Source: Magicicada septendecula (lineage: Eukaryota > Arthropoda > Insecta > Hemiptera > Cicadidae). From it: 64,000 nucleotides of DNA. Shown here one piece after another: positions 23,967 through 36,718 of the stretch (positions are counted from its first letter, which is position 1; the number at the start of each line of letters is the position of its first letter). The position numbers and the translations under genes are program-made. The stretch is taken from positions 113,754,654-113,818,653 of the forward strand of contig CM068367.1 in assembly GCA_034769895.1 (NCBI GenBank), read 5' to 3'. The notes beneath the pieces are model-generated. The model saw only the letters and a program-made list of their open reading frames with translations. It did not search any database and had not been told where the DNA came from.

Positions 23967-24536
23967 ATAATGTCCGTATCTAAATTTTTGTGGGTTTTAT
24001 TTTCAGTGCGCCATGAACTGGCTGACGCAACCTGTCGGCGAATGAGCAAGGCGGAGTTCATGTAAAGCAGAGGAGTTCATTATATTCAGATCGAGGGATT
24101 TATTATGAATACCTCTTGCGTGTCGCTACTAACCTAATCAAAATCGACCACTCTTTCGTTAAATATACGAATAAGCAAGCATTGATGAAACATGTTCGTG
24201 GGCGCCATTTTGTGTGCACCGTAAAACTGTCCGCAAGTGAGAAATACGGATACTCTGTAAAGAATGCTAGTAAATTGTTTTTAAAATTGTCAAAATAAAA
24301 ATATTGTATGCTTCCAAACTGTGTAATATTTTATTAATGCATTTGATTCTTCAAATTTTAATACACATTTCCAGTTATGTAAGGGAATAAATAAAATTTT
24401 GTTTGTATGATTTTTTTTTGTAATTACATAAAAATAAATCTGATGCTTTGAAAAAAAAAGTTTTCTTATTGAATTATGTGTCCTTTTCCTGTGTACTTCC
24501 AAATTTTCAATTGCTGTGGATAAACCGAATTGAATA
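23967..24536 (+). repeat. Monomer class D (570 bp)
   Basis: Class D has AATAAGCAAGCATTGATG where Q has AATAAGCGTTGCTGAG. An open frame of 60 codons from a GTG-like start at 24116 runs to a TAA at 24296-24298. It ends in SVKNASKLFLKLSK, the conserved end of the exon-like frame described at 53465. Near its start this copy has a stop in the same frame (GGCGAATGAGC). Confidence 0.85.
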
Positions 24537-25101
24537 ATAATGCCCGTATCTAATTTCCTTTGTGGGCGCCAGTTTCAGTGCACCATGAACTGTCTGACGC
24601 AACCTGTCGACGAATTAGTAAGGCGGAGTTCCTGTAAAGAAGATGAGTCCATTATATTCAGATAGAGGGATTTATAGTGAATACCTTTTGCCGGTCGCTA
24701 CTAACCTAATCCAAATCGACCACTCTTTCGTTAAATATACGAATAAGGGGGCTAAATCATGTTTGTGGGCGCCATTATGTGTGACCGTGAAAATGTCCGC
24801 AAGTGAGAAAAACGGTGTCGATGTAAAGAATGCTAGTCCATTTTTTTTATAATTGTCTAATTAAAAATATTGTGTGCTTCCAAACTGTGTAATATTTTAT
24901 TAATGCATCTGATTCTTCAAAATTTAATACATATTTCCAATTATGTAAGGGACTAAATAAAAATTTGTTTGTATGATTTTTATTTGTAATTTCATAAAAA
25001 TAAATCTGATGCTTTGTTAAACAGTGTTCTTATTGAATTATGTGTCCTTTTCCTGTGTACTTTCAAAACTTGCAACTGCTGTGGATAAACCGAAAAGAAT
25101 A
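24537..25101 (+). repeat. Monomer class E (565 bp)
   Basis: Class E has GAATTAGTAAGGCGG, CTTTTGCCGGTCGC and AATAAGGGGGCTAAATC. From ATG 24643 a frame of 69 codons runs to 24852. Between TNK and TVK it has a net loss of six bases relative to class D, so the downstream frame is kept. Confidence 0.85.
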
Positions 25102-25525
25102 ATAATGGCCGTATCTAATTCTCTTTGTGGGCGCCTTTTTCAGTGCACCATGAACTGGCTCACGCAACCTGTCGACGGATGAGCAAGGCGGAGGTCCTTT
25201 AAAGCAGTCGAGTCCATTATATTGGGGTGGAGTATTTTTTTGTGAATACCTCTTGCTAGTCGCTACTAACCTAATCCAAATCGACCACTTTTCGTTAAAT
25301 ATACGATGTTTGTGGGCGCCATTTTGAGTGCACCGTGAAACTGTCCGCAATTGAGAAAAACGGAGCCGCTGTAGAGAAGGCTAGTCCATTGTTTTTAAAA
25401 TTGTCAAATTAAAAATATTGTACGCTTCCAAACTGTGTAATATTTTATTAATGCATATGATTATTTTCTCCTTTTACAGCGTGCTTTCAAAACTTGCAAC
25501 TGCTGTGGATAAACCGTAATGAAGA
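25102..25525 (+). repeat. Truncated monomer class F (424 bp)
   Basis: About 140 bp is missing from the 3' part, including the AATAAA and the T and A tracts: GCATATGATT is followed directly by ATTTTCTCCTTTTACAGCG and then TTCAAAACTTGC. The start is GGCCGTATC. The junction fortuitously resembles a splice acceptor. Confidence 0.85.
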
Positions 25526-26101
25526 GTAATGCCCGTATCTAATTTTCTTTGTGGGCGCCATTTTCAGTGCACCATGAACTGTCTGACGCAACCTGTCGAC
25601 GAATGTGTAAGGCGGAGTTCCTGTAAAGAAGATGAGTCCATTATATTCAGATAGAGGGATTTATTGTGAATACCTCTTGCGGGTCGCTACTAACCTAATC
25701 CAAATCGACCACTTCTTCGTTAAATATACGAATAAGCGTTGCTGAGTCATGCAGTACATATTCGTGTGCGCCATTTTGAGTGCACCGTGTCACTGTCCGC
25801 ATGTGAGAAAAACGGAGTCGCTGTAAAGAAGGCTAGGTAATTGTTTATAAAATAACAAATTAAAAATATTTTATGCTTCCAAACTGTGTAATATTTTATT
25901 AATGCATATGATTCTAAAAAATTTAATACATATTTCCAGTTATGTAAGAGACTAAATAAAATTTTGTTTGTATGATTTTTTTTGTAATTTCATAAAAATA
26001 GATCTGATGCTTTGAAAAAAAAAGTTTTCTTATTGAATTATGTGTCCTTTTCCTGTGTACGTTCAAAATTTGCAACCGCTGTGGCTAAACTGAATTGAAG
26101 A
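25526..26101 (+). repeat. Chimeric monomer at the large-duplication junction
   Basis: Its first 56 bases match the class G start (as at 51902). From 25582 it is a P monomer (GTCTGACGCAACC, GAATGTGTAAGGCGG). The switch must lie in 25531-25581, where both parents are identical. Confidence 0.85.
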
Positions 26102-26678
26102 ATAATGTCCGTATCTAAATTTTTGTGGGCTTTATTTTCAGTGCGGCATGAAATGGCTGACGCAACTGTCGACGAATGAGCAAGGCGGAGTTCCTGTAAA
26201 GAAGACGAGTCCATTATATTCAAATCGAGAGATTTATTGTGAATACCTCTGGCGGGTCGCTACTAACCTAATCCAAATCGACCACTTCTTCGTTAAATAT
26301 ACGAATAAGCGTTGCTGAGTCATGCAGTACAGATTCGTGTGCGCCATTTTGAGTGCACCGTGTCACTGTCCGCATGTGAGAAAAACGGAGTCGCTGTAAA
26401 GAAGGCTAGGTAATTGTTTATAAAATAACAAATTAAAAATATTTTATGCTTCCAAACTGTGTAATAGTTTATTAATGCATATGATTCTTCAGAATTTAAT
26501 ACATATTTCCAGTTATGTAAGGCACTAAATAAAATTTTGTTTGTATGATTTTTTTTGTAATTTCATAAAAATAAATCTTATGCTTTGAAAAAAAAAGTTT
26601 TCTTTTTGAAAAGTTTCCTTTTCCTGTGTACTTTCAAAATTTGCAACTGCTGTGGATAATCCGAATTGAATAATAATG
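26102..26678 (+). repeat. Q monomer before insertion 10
   Basis: Variants are GTGCGGCATGAAATGG at the start-like codon, AAATCTTATGC and CTTTTTGAAAAG. It ends in ATAATG beside insertion 10. Confidence 0.9.
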
Positions 26679-28179
26679 CTGTGACGATTTCATTAATAAA
26701 AATATGGTAATTAATAAATAGGTAATATGTAGGCTGAGAAATTTTAAAATTTTTAATAAAATCGCACATTTAAACTAAATCCTATTGCTACCATTATATA
26801 ATAATAATATTTAGTAAAGAGTTGTAATAATAAAATATAAAGGAATACGATTGTACAGAAAGGGTAAAGCTTGTTAATTAATCCTGCATAGACATGCACT
26901 AACCAGAATTAACTTGATTTCGACCCCTAAACAAACTAAATATACTTGTAAATTTGACATTATTTAAATAATTAAACATGACCACTGTAATGTACTTTAA
27001 TTAACGTCTGTAACTAAGAATATCTCTGCTTAATTAAATAGTCATACTGTAATCCTTTAAATAAAGAAGGAACTTGGAACTACTTTTGTGCTGAATGGTA
27101 AATGTCGCGAGATTACTACTCTAACCCCTTAACTATTTTTACGCACTTGCAATGGAGCGCTCACGCCGTAAGCTGCGCACAGCGTTGGTTCGCGACGCGG
27201 ATACAAATATGTGAATGTTTGGTAAAGAATATTTAAACAACTAAAGCGTGCGCCGATGACATCTCTACCTATTCTTAAATAATAAACTATGTAATTAAGG
27301 CAGTACTAGAACATGAGGTGAAATTCAAGTAATAAATAATCATGTGAAGTGAATACCAGTGAAACAAAGTTTCGCTTTATTTATTCTAACGACTAGAATT
27401 ACTACAGACATCTAAGAAGAGAATACCACACCCAGAATGATTTAACATACATCAGGATCTTCACCTTCTCCGGAAAATAAGGTAACGACAGACCTTCAGG
27501 AAACACACCGAGGACCGAGGAGCCGAATCTGCATCAACTACAGAAAACACAGGTGACATGGAGGCTTGTCTTCCATGGTTATGAGATACTAAAATTATAA
27601 CCAACAAAAGACAATTTAACTCACCACTTTAAGACTTTAAAAGACAGACATTATATGTATTATATGTAACATGTAGTCTGTAATCTAAGAAAACTGTTTG
27701 TAGTAAAGAGTAAAAGTTTGAACTGAAAACTTTATTGTTTTAAAAAGATTAAGAAAGTCCATTCTTCAAATGGCACAATTTTCAAGATTGTATATGGCGA
27801 GGTGACCATTATTAAAATACTATATTCAATCCCGGATCCGTGGAATAAATTAAATTGATGTACATCTTATTTTGAGGGCCCTTGTGAAAGTATAAACTGT
27901 AAAATCATTTTGTAAACTGTAAGCTGTTGAACCATATATGTTGAGAACCTTTTAATAGAGCAATTAATAGCATTATGTAATAAAGAGATGTCATCTTTAG
28001 TACCGACTAAACTGAGTGCATAAATCAACAGTCTCCCCTTCCCGCCTCCCCAGTATCCTTTTATATTAATTGTTTAGGTGTTGTGATTAAATTTCAGCTC
28101 GTCACAACGAAGGCAGCCTGTATAATTGGCAGAACCAATTAATGCGGGTTCCCTACGTTATAACACAAGTTAAGATGTT
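26679..28179 (+). mobile_element. Insertion 10 (1,501 bp)
   Basis: Closest to insertion 1 (same pyrimidine tract and CTGTAAAATC). Variants are CTTTTGTGCTG, CTCTAACCCC, CAGGATCTTC, and TCTACCTATTC with CAGACATC shared with insertion 3. Its counterpart in the left large unit would lie before the window. Confidence 0.85.
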
Positions 28180-29331
28180 ATAATGCCCGTATCTAATTTT
28201 CTTTGTGGGCGCCATTTTCAGTGCACGATGAACTGTCTGACGCAACCTGTCGACGAATGAGTAAGGCGGAGTTCCTGTAAAGAAGATGAGTCCATTATAT
28301 TCAGATAGAGGATTTATTGTGAATACCTCTTGCGGGTCGCTACTAACCTAATCCAAATCGACCACTTCTTCGTTAAATATACGAATAAGCGTTGCTGAGT
28401 CATGCAGTACAGATTCGTGTGCGCCATTTTGAGTGCACCGTGTCACTGTCCGCATGAAAAAAAACGGAGTCTCTGTAAAGAAGGCTAGGTAATTGTTTAT
28501 AAAATAACAAATTAAAAATATTGTATGCTTCCAAACTGTGTAACAGTTTATTAATGCAGATGATTCTTCAGAATTTAATACATATTTCCAGTTATGTAAG
28601 AGACTAAATAAAATTTTGTTTGTATGATTTTTTTTGTAATTTCATAAAAATAGCTCTGATGCTTTGAAAAAAAAAGTTTTCTTATTGAATTATGTGTCCT
28701 TTTCCTGTGTACGTTCAAAATTTGCAACTGCTGTGGATAAACCGAATTGAAGAATAATGTCCGTATCTAAATTTTTGTGGGCTTTATTTTCAGTGCGCCA
28801 TGAACTGGCTGACGCAACTGTCGACGAATGAGCAAGGCGGAGTTCCTGTAAAGAAGACGAGTCCATTATATTCAAATCGAGAGATTTATTGTGAATACCT
28901 CTGGCGGGTCGCTACTAACCTAATCCAAATCGACCACTTCTTCGTTAAATATACGAATAAGCGTTGCTGAGTCATGCAGTACAGATTCGTGTGCGCCATT
29001 TTGAGTGCACCGTGTCACTGTCCGCATGTGAGAAAAACGGAGTCGCTGTAAAGAAGGCTAGGTAATTGTTTATAAAATAACAAATTAAAAATATTGTATG
29101 CTTCCAAACTGTGTAATAATTTATTAATACATATGATTCTTCAGAATTTAATACATATTTCCAGTTATGTAAGGCACTAAATAAAATTTTGTTTGTATGA
29201 TTTTTTTTTGTAATTTCATAAAAATAAATCTGGTGCTTTGAAAAAAAAAGTTTTCTTATTGAAAAGTTTCCTTTTCCTGTGTACTTTCAAAATTTGCAAC
29301 TGCTGTGGATAATCCGAATTGAATAATAATG
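28180..29331 (+). repeat. P and Q monomers between insertions 10 and 11
   Basis: P is 28180 to about 28753, followed by Q. From 28457 onward they match the start of the window at an offset of 28,456, including the A8 run. Confidence 0.9.
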
Positions 29332-30832
29332 CTGTGACGATTTCATTAATAAAAATATGGTAATTAATAAATAGGTAATATGTAGGCTGAGAAATTTTAA
29401 AATTTTTAATAAAATCGCACATTTAAACTAAATCCTATTGCTACCATTATATAATAATAATATTTAGTAAAGAGTTGTAATAATAAAATATAAAGGAATA
29501 CGATTGTACAGAAAGGGTAAAGCTTGTTAATTAATCCTGCATAGACATGCACTAACCAGAATTAACTTGATTTCGACCCCTAAACAAACTAAATATACTT
29601 GTAAATTTGACATTATTTAAATAATTAAACATGACCACTGTAATGTACTTTAATTAACGTCTGTAACTAAGAATATCTCTGCTTAATTAAATAGTCATAC
29701 TGTAATCCTTTAAATAAAGAAGGAACTTGGAACTACTTTTATGCTGAATGGTAAATGTCGCGAGATTACCACTCTTACCCCTTAACTATTTTTACGCACT
29801 TGCAATGGAGCGCTCACGCCGTAAGCTGCGCACAGCGTTGGTTCGCGACGCGGATACAAATATGTGAATGTTTGGTAAAGAATATTTAAACAACTAAAGC
29901 GTGCGCCGATGACATCTCTATCTATTCTTAAATAATAAACTATGTAATTAAGGCAGTACTAGAACATGAGGTGAAAATCAAGTAATAAATAATCATGTGA
30001 AGTGAATACCAGTGAAACAAAGTTTCGCTTTATTTATTCTAACGACTAGAATTACTACAGTCATCTAAGAAGAGAATACCACACCCAGAATGATTTAACA
30101 TACATCAGGAACTTCACCTTCTCCGGAAAATAAGGTAACGACAGACCTTCAGGAAACACACCGAGGACCGAGGAGCCGAATCTGCATCAACTACAGAAAA
30201 CACAGGTGACATGGAGGCTTGTCTTCCATGGTTATGAGATACTAAAATTATAACCAACAAAAGACAATTTAACTCACCACATTAAGACTTTAAAAGACAG
30301 ACATTATATGTATTATATGTAACATGTAGTCTGTAATCTAAGAAAACTGTTTGTAGTAAAGAGTAAAAGTTTGAACTGAAAACTTTATTGTTTTAAAAAG
30401 ATTAAGAAAGTCCATTCTTCAAATGGCACAATTTTCAAGATTGTATATGGCGAGGTGACCATTATTAAAATACTATATTCAATCCCGGATCCGTGGAATA
30501 AATTAAATTGATGTACATCTTATTTTGAGGGCCCTTGTGAAAGTATAAACTGTAAAATCATTTTGTAAACTGTAAGCTGTTGAACCATATATGTTGAGAA
30601 CCTTTTAATAGAGCAATTAATAGCATTATGTAATAAAGAGATGTCATCTTTAGTACCGACTAAACTGAGTGCATAAATCAACAGTCTCCCCTTCCCGCCT
30701 CCCCAGTATCCTTTTATATTAATTGTTTAGGTGTTGTGATTAAATTTCAGGTCGTCACAACGAAGGCAGCCTGTATAATTGGCAGAACCAATTAATGCGG
30801 GTTCCCTACGTTATAACACAAGTTAAGATGTT
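29332..30832 (+). mobile_element. Insertion 11 (1,501 bp, copy of 1)
   Basis: It matches insertion 1, including GATTACCACTCTTACC and GTGAAAATCAAG. G at 30751 lies just outside the TCGTCACA inverted repeat, which stays intact. Confidence 0.85.
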
Positions 30833-31984
30833 ATAATGCCCGTATCTAATTTTCTTTGTGGGCGCCATTTTCAGTGCACGATGAACTGTCTGACGCAACC
30901 TGTCGACGAATGAGTAAGGCGGAGTTCCTGTAAAGAAGATGAGTCCATTATATTCAGATAGAGGATTTATTGTGAATACCTCTTGCGGGTCGCTACTAAC
31001 CTAATCCAAATCGACCACTTCTTCGTTAAATATACGAATAAGCGTTGCTGAGTCATGCAGTACAGATTCGTGTGCGCCATTTTGAGTGCACCGTGTCACT
31101 GTCCGCATGAAAAAAAACGGAGTCTCTGTAAAGAAGGCTAGGTAATTGTTTATAAAATAACAAATTAAAAATATTGTATGCTTCCAAACTGTGTAACAGT
31201 TTATTAATGCAGATGATTCTTCAGAATTTAATACATATTTCCAGTTATGTAAGAGACTAAATAAAATTTTGTTTGTATGATTTTTTTTGTAATTTCATAA
31301 AAATAGCTCTGATGCTTTGAAAAAAAAAGTTTTCTTATTGAATTATGTGTCCTTTTCCTGTGTACGTTCAAAATTTGCAACTGCTGTGGATAAACCGAAT
31401 TGAAGAATAATGTCCGTATCTAAATTTTTGTGGGCTTTATTTTCAGTGCGCCATGAACTGGCTGACGCAACTGTCGACGAATGAGCAAGGCGGAGTTCCT
31501 GTAAAGAAGACGAGTCCATTATATTCAAATCGAGAGATTTATTGTGAATACCTCTGGCGGGTCGCTACTAACCTAATCCAAATCGACCACTTCTTCGTTA
31601 AATATACGAATAAGCGTTGCTGAGTCATGCAGTACAGATTCGTGTGCGCCATTTTGAGTGCACCGTGTCACTGTCCGCATGTGAGAAAAACGGAGTCGCT
31701 GTAAAGAAGGCTAGGTAATTGTTTATAAAATAACAAATTAAAAATATTGTATGCTTCCAAACTGTGTAATAATTTATTAATACATATGATTCTTCAGAAT
31801 TTAATACATATTTCCAGTTATGTAAGGCACTAAATAAAATTTTGTTTGTATGATTTTTTTTTGTAATTTCATAAAAATAAATCTGGTGCTTTGAAAAAAA
31901 AAGTTTTCTTATTGAAAAGTTTCCTTTTCCTGTGTACTTTCAAAATTTGCAACTGCTGTGGATAATCCGAATTGAATAATAATG
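30833..31984 (+). repeat. P and Q monomers between insertions 11 and 12
   Basis: Copies of 2377-3528, with A at 31156 where the left unit has G. Confidence 0.9.
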
Positions 31985-33481
31985 CTGTGACGATTTCATT
32001 AATAAAAATATGGTAATTAATAAATAGGTAATATGTAGGCTGAGAAATTTTAAAATTTTTAATAAAATCGCACATTTAAACTAAATCCTATTGCTACCAT
32101 TATATAATAATAATATTTAGTAAAGAGTTGTAATAATAAAATATAAAGGAATACGATTGTACAGAAAGGGTAAAGCTTGTTAATTAATCCTGCATAGACA
32201 TGCACTAACCAGAATTAACTTGATTTCGACCCCTAAACAAACTAAATATACTTGTAAATTTGACATTATTTAAATAATTAAACATGACCACTGTAATGTA
32301 CTTTAATTAACGTCTGTAACTAAGAATATCTCTGCTTAATTAAATAGTCATACTGTAATCCTTTAAATAAAGAAGGAACTTGGAACTACTTTTATGCTGA
32401 ATGGTAAATGTCGCGAGATTACTACTCTCACCCCTTAACAATTTTTACGCACTTGCAATGGAGCGCTCACGCCGTAAGCTGCGCACAGCGTTGGTTCGCG
32501 ACGCGGATACAAATATGTGAATGTTTGGTAAAGAATATTTAAACAACTAAAGCGTGCGCCGATGACATCTCTATCTATTCTTAAATAATAAACTATGTAA
32601 TTAAGGCAGTACTAGAACATGAGGTGAAATTCAAGTAATAAATAATCATGTGAAGTGAATACCAGTGAAACAAACTTTCGCTTTATTTATTCTAACGACT
32701 AGAATTACTACAGTCATCTAAGAAGAGAATACCACACCCAGAATGATTTAACATACATCAGGAACTTCACCTTCTCCGGAAAATAAGGTAACGACAGACC
32801 TTTAGGAAACACCGAGGACCGAGGAGCCGAATCTGCATCAACTACAGAAAACACAGGTGACATGGAGGCTTGTCTTCCATGGTTATGAGATACTAAAATT
32901 ATAACCAACAAAAGACAATTTAACTCACCACTTTAAGACTTTAAAAGACAGACATTATATGTATTATATGTAACATGTAGTCTGTAATCTAAGAAAACTG
33001 TTTGTAGTAAAGAGTAAAAGTTTAAACTGAAAACTTTATTGTTTTAAAAAGATTAAGAAAGTCCATTCTTCAAATGGCACAATTTTCAAGATTGTATATG
33101 GCGAGGTGACCATTATTAAAATACTATATTCAATCCCGGATCCGTGGAATAAATTAAATTGATGTACATCTTATTTTGAGGGCCCTTGTGAAAGTATAAA
33201 CTGTATAATCATTTTGTAAACTGTAAGCTGTTGAACCATATGTTGAGAACCTTTTAATAGAGCAATTAATAGCATTATGTAATAAAGAGATGTCATCTTT
33301 AGTACCGACTAAACTGAGTGCATAAATCAACAGTCTCCCCTTCCCTGTTCCCAAGTATCCTTTTATATTAATTGTTTAGGTGTTGTGATTAAATTTCAGC
33401 TCGTCACAACGAAGGCAGCCTGTATAATTGGCAGAACCAATTAATGCGGGTTCCCTACGTTATAACACAAGTTAAGATGTT
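31985..33481 (+). mobile_element. Insertion 12 (1,497 bp, copy of 2)
   Basis: It has both two-base deletions of insertion 2. CCCCTTAACAATTTTT at 32440 replaces CTATTTTT, altering the TATA-like stretch. Confidence 0.85.
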
Positions 33482-34062
33482 ATAATGCCCGTATCTAATT
33501 TTCTTTGTGGGCGCCATTTTCAGTGCACCATGAACTGTCTGACGCAACCTGTCGACGAATGTGTAAAGCGGAGTTCCTGTAAAGAAGATGAGTCCATTAT
33601 ATTCAGATAGAGGGATTTATTGTGAATACCTCTTGCGGGTCGCTACTAACCTAATCCAAATCGACCACTTCTTCGTTAAATATACGAATAAGCGTTGCTG
33701 AGTCATGCAGTACATATTCGTGTGCGCCATTTTGAGTGCACCGTGTCACTGTCCGCATGTGAGAAAAACGGAGTCGCTGTAAAGAAGGCTAGGTAATTGT
33801 TTATAAAATAACAAATTAAAAATATTTTATGCTTCCAAACTGTGTAATATTTTATTAATGCATATGATTCTTCAAAATTTAATACATATTTCCAGTTATG
33901 TAAGAGACTAAATAAAATTTTGTTTGTATGATTTTTTTGGTAATTTCATAAAAATAGATCTGATGCTTTGAAAAAAAAGTTTTCTTATTGAATTATGTGT
34001 CCTTTTCCTGTGTACTTTCAAAATTTGCAACTGCTGTGGATAATCCGAATTGAATAATAATG
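33482..34062 (+). repeat. Single fused P/Q monomer between insertions 12 and 13
   Basis: Third copy of the 581-bp single monomer, with GCGCCATTTTG at 33726 as in the copy at 9763. Confidence 0.9.
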
Positions 34063-35563
34063 CTGTGACGATTTCATTAATAAAAATATGGTAATTAATA
34101 AATAGGTAATATGTAGGCTGAGAAATTTTAAAATTTTTAATGAAATCGCACATTTAAACTAAATCCTATTGCTACCATTATATAATAATAATATTTAGTA
34201 AAGAGTTGTAATAATAAAATATAAAGGAATACGATTGTACAGAAAGGGTTAAGCTTGTTAATTAATCCTGCATAGACATGCACTAACCAGAATTAACTTG
34301 ATTTCGACCCCTAAACAAACTAAATATACTTGTAAATTTGACATTATTTAAATAATTAAACATGACCACTGTAATGTACTTTAATTAACGTCTGTAACTA
34401 AGAATATCACTGCTTAATTAAATAGTCATACTGTAATACTTTAAATAAAGAAGGAACTTGGAACTACTTTTATGCTGAATGGTAAATGTCGCGAGATTAC
34501 TACTCTCACCCCTTAACTATTTTTACGCACTTGCAATGGAGCGCTCACGCCGTAAGCTGCGCACAGCGTTGGTTCGCGACGCGGATACAAATATGTGAAT
34601 GTTTGGTAAAGAATATTTAAACAACTAAAGCGTGCGCCGATGACATCTCTACCTATTCTTAAATAATAAACTATGTAATTAAGGCAGTACTAGAACATGA
34701 GGTGAAATTCAAGTAATAAATAATCATGTGAAGTGAATACAAGTGAAACAAAGTTTCGCTTTATTTATTCTAACGACTAGAATTACTACAGACATCTAAG
34801 AAGAGAATACCACACCCAGAATGATTTAACATACATCAGGAACTTCACCTTCTCCGGAAAATAAGGTAACGACAGACCTTCAGGAAACACACCGAGGACC
34901 GAGGAGCCGAATCTGCATCAACTACAGAAAACACAGGTGACATGGAGGCTTGTCTTCCATGGTTATGAGATACTAAAATTATAACCAACAAAAGACAATT
35001 TAACTCACCACTTTAAGACTTTAAAAGACAGACATTATATGTATTATATGTAACATGTAGTCTGTAATCTAAGAAAACTGTTTGTAGTATAGAGTAAAAG
35101 TTTGAACTGAAAACTTTATTGTTTTAAAAAGATTAAGAAAGTCCATTCTTCAAATGGCACAATTTTCAATATTGTATAGGGCGAGGTGACCATTATTAAA
35201 ATACTATATTCAATCCCGGATCCGTGGAATAAATTAAATTGATGTACATCTTATTTTGAGGGCCCTTGTGAAAGTATAAACTGTATAATCATTTTGTAAA
35301 CTGTAAGCTGTTGAACCATATATGTTGAGAACCTTTTAATAGAGCAATTAATAGCATTATGTAATAAAGAGATGTCATCTTTAGTACCGACTAAACTGAG
35401 TGCATAAACCAACAGTCTCAAATTCCCCCCTCCCCAGTATCCTTTTATATTAATTGTTTAGGTGTTGTGATTAAATTTCAGCTCGTCACAACGAAGGCAG
35501 CCTGTATAATTGGCAGAACCAATTAATGCGGGTTCCCTACGTTATAACACAAGTTAAGATGTT
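34063..35563 (+). mobile_element. Insertion 13 (1,501 bp, copy of 3)
   Basis: It carries all insertion 3 variants, including GGGTTAAGC and the fully paired 5' hairpin. Confidence 0.85.
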
Positions 35564-36718
35564 ATAATGCCCGTATCTAATTTTCTTTGTGGGCGCCATT
35601 TTCAGTGCACCATGAACTGTCTGACGCAACCTGTCGACGAATGAGTAAGGCGGAGTTCCTGTAAAGAAGATGAGTCCATTATATTCAGATAGAGGGATTT
35701 ATTGTGAATACCTCTTGCGGGTCGCTACTAACCTAATCCAAATCGACCACTTCTTCGTTAAATATACGAATAAGCGTTGCTGAGTCATGCAGTACATATT
35801 CGTGTGCGCCATTTTGAGTGCACCGTGTCACTGTCCGCATGTGAGAAAAACGGAGTCTCTGGAAAGAAGGCTAGGTAATTGTTTATAAAATAACAAATTA
35901 AAAATATTGTATGCTTCCAAACTGTGTAACAGTTTATTAATGCAGATGATTCTTCAGAATTTAATACATATTTCCAGTTATGTAAGAGACTAAATAACAT
36001 TTTGTTTGTATGATTTTTTTTGTAATTTCATAAAAATAGATCTGATGCTTTGAAAAAAAAAAGTTTTCTTATTGAATTATGTGTCCTTTTCCTGTGTACG
36101 TTCAAAATTTGCAACTGCTGTGGATAAACCGAATTGAAGAATAATGTCCGTATCTAAATTTTTGTGGGCTTTATTTTCAGTGCGCCATGAACTGGCTGAC
36201 GCAACTGTCGACGAATGAGCAAGGCTGAGTTCCTGTAAAGAAGACGAGTCCATTATATTCAAATCGAGTGATTTATTGTGAATACCTCTGGCGGGTCGCT
36301 ACTAACCTAATCCAAATCGACCACTTCTTCGTTAAATATACGAATAAGCGTTGCTGAGTCATGCAGTACAGATTCGTGTGCGCCATTTTGAGTGCACCGT
36401 GTCACTGTCCGCATGTGAGTAAAACGGAGTCGCTGTAAAGAAGGCTAGGTAATTGTTTATAAAATAACAAATTAAAAATATTTTATGCTTCCAAATTGTG
36501 TAATAATTTATTAATACATATGATTCTTCAGAATTTAATACATATTTCCAGTTATGTAAGGCACTAAATAAAATTTTGTTTGTATGATTTTTTTTTGTAA
36601 TTTCATAAAAATAAATCTGATGCTTTGAAAAAAAAAGTTTTCTTATTGAAAAGTTTCCTTTTCCTGTGTACTTTCAAAATTTGCAACTGCTGTGGATAAT
36701 CCGAATTGAATAATAATG
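35564..36718 (+). repeat. P and Q monomers between insertions 13 and 14
   Basis: Copies of 7108-8262, with C at 36092 as in the 12373 copy. Confidence 0.9.

Larger units (their letters stand above)
1..25581. repeat. Large tandem duplication, left unit (incomplete)
   Basis: Positions 1 to about 8451 match 28457 to about 36907 at a constant offset of 28,456. Positions from about 10532 to 25581 match 36907-51957 at an offset of 26,375, becoming 26,376 after a one-base indel in a C run near 17020. Homology stops at 25581/51957, where the left unit reads T at 25582 and the right reads G at 51958. The 28,456 offset puts the unit's left end about 2.9 kb before the window, giving a length of about 28.5 kb. 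Only about ten differences were noticed by eye, so the duplication is young, unless it is an assembly duplicate. Confidence 0.9.
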
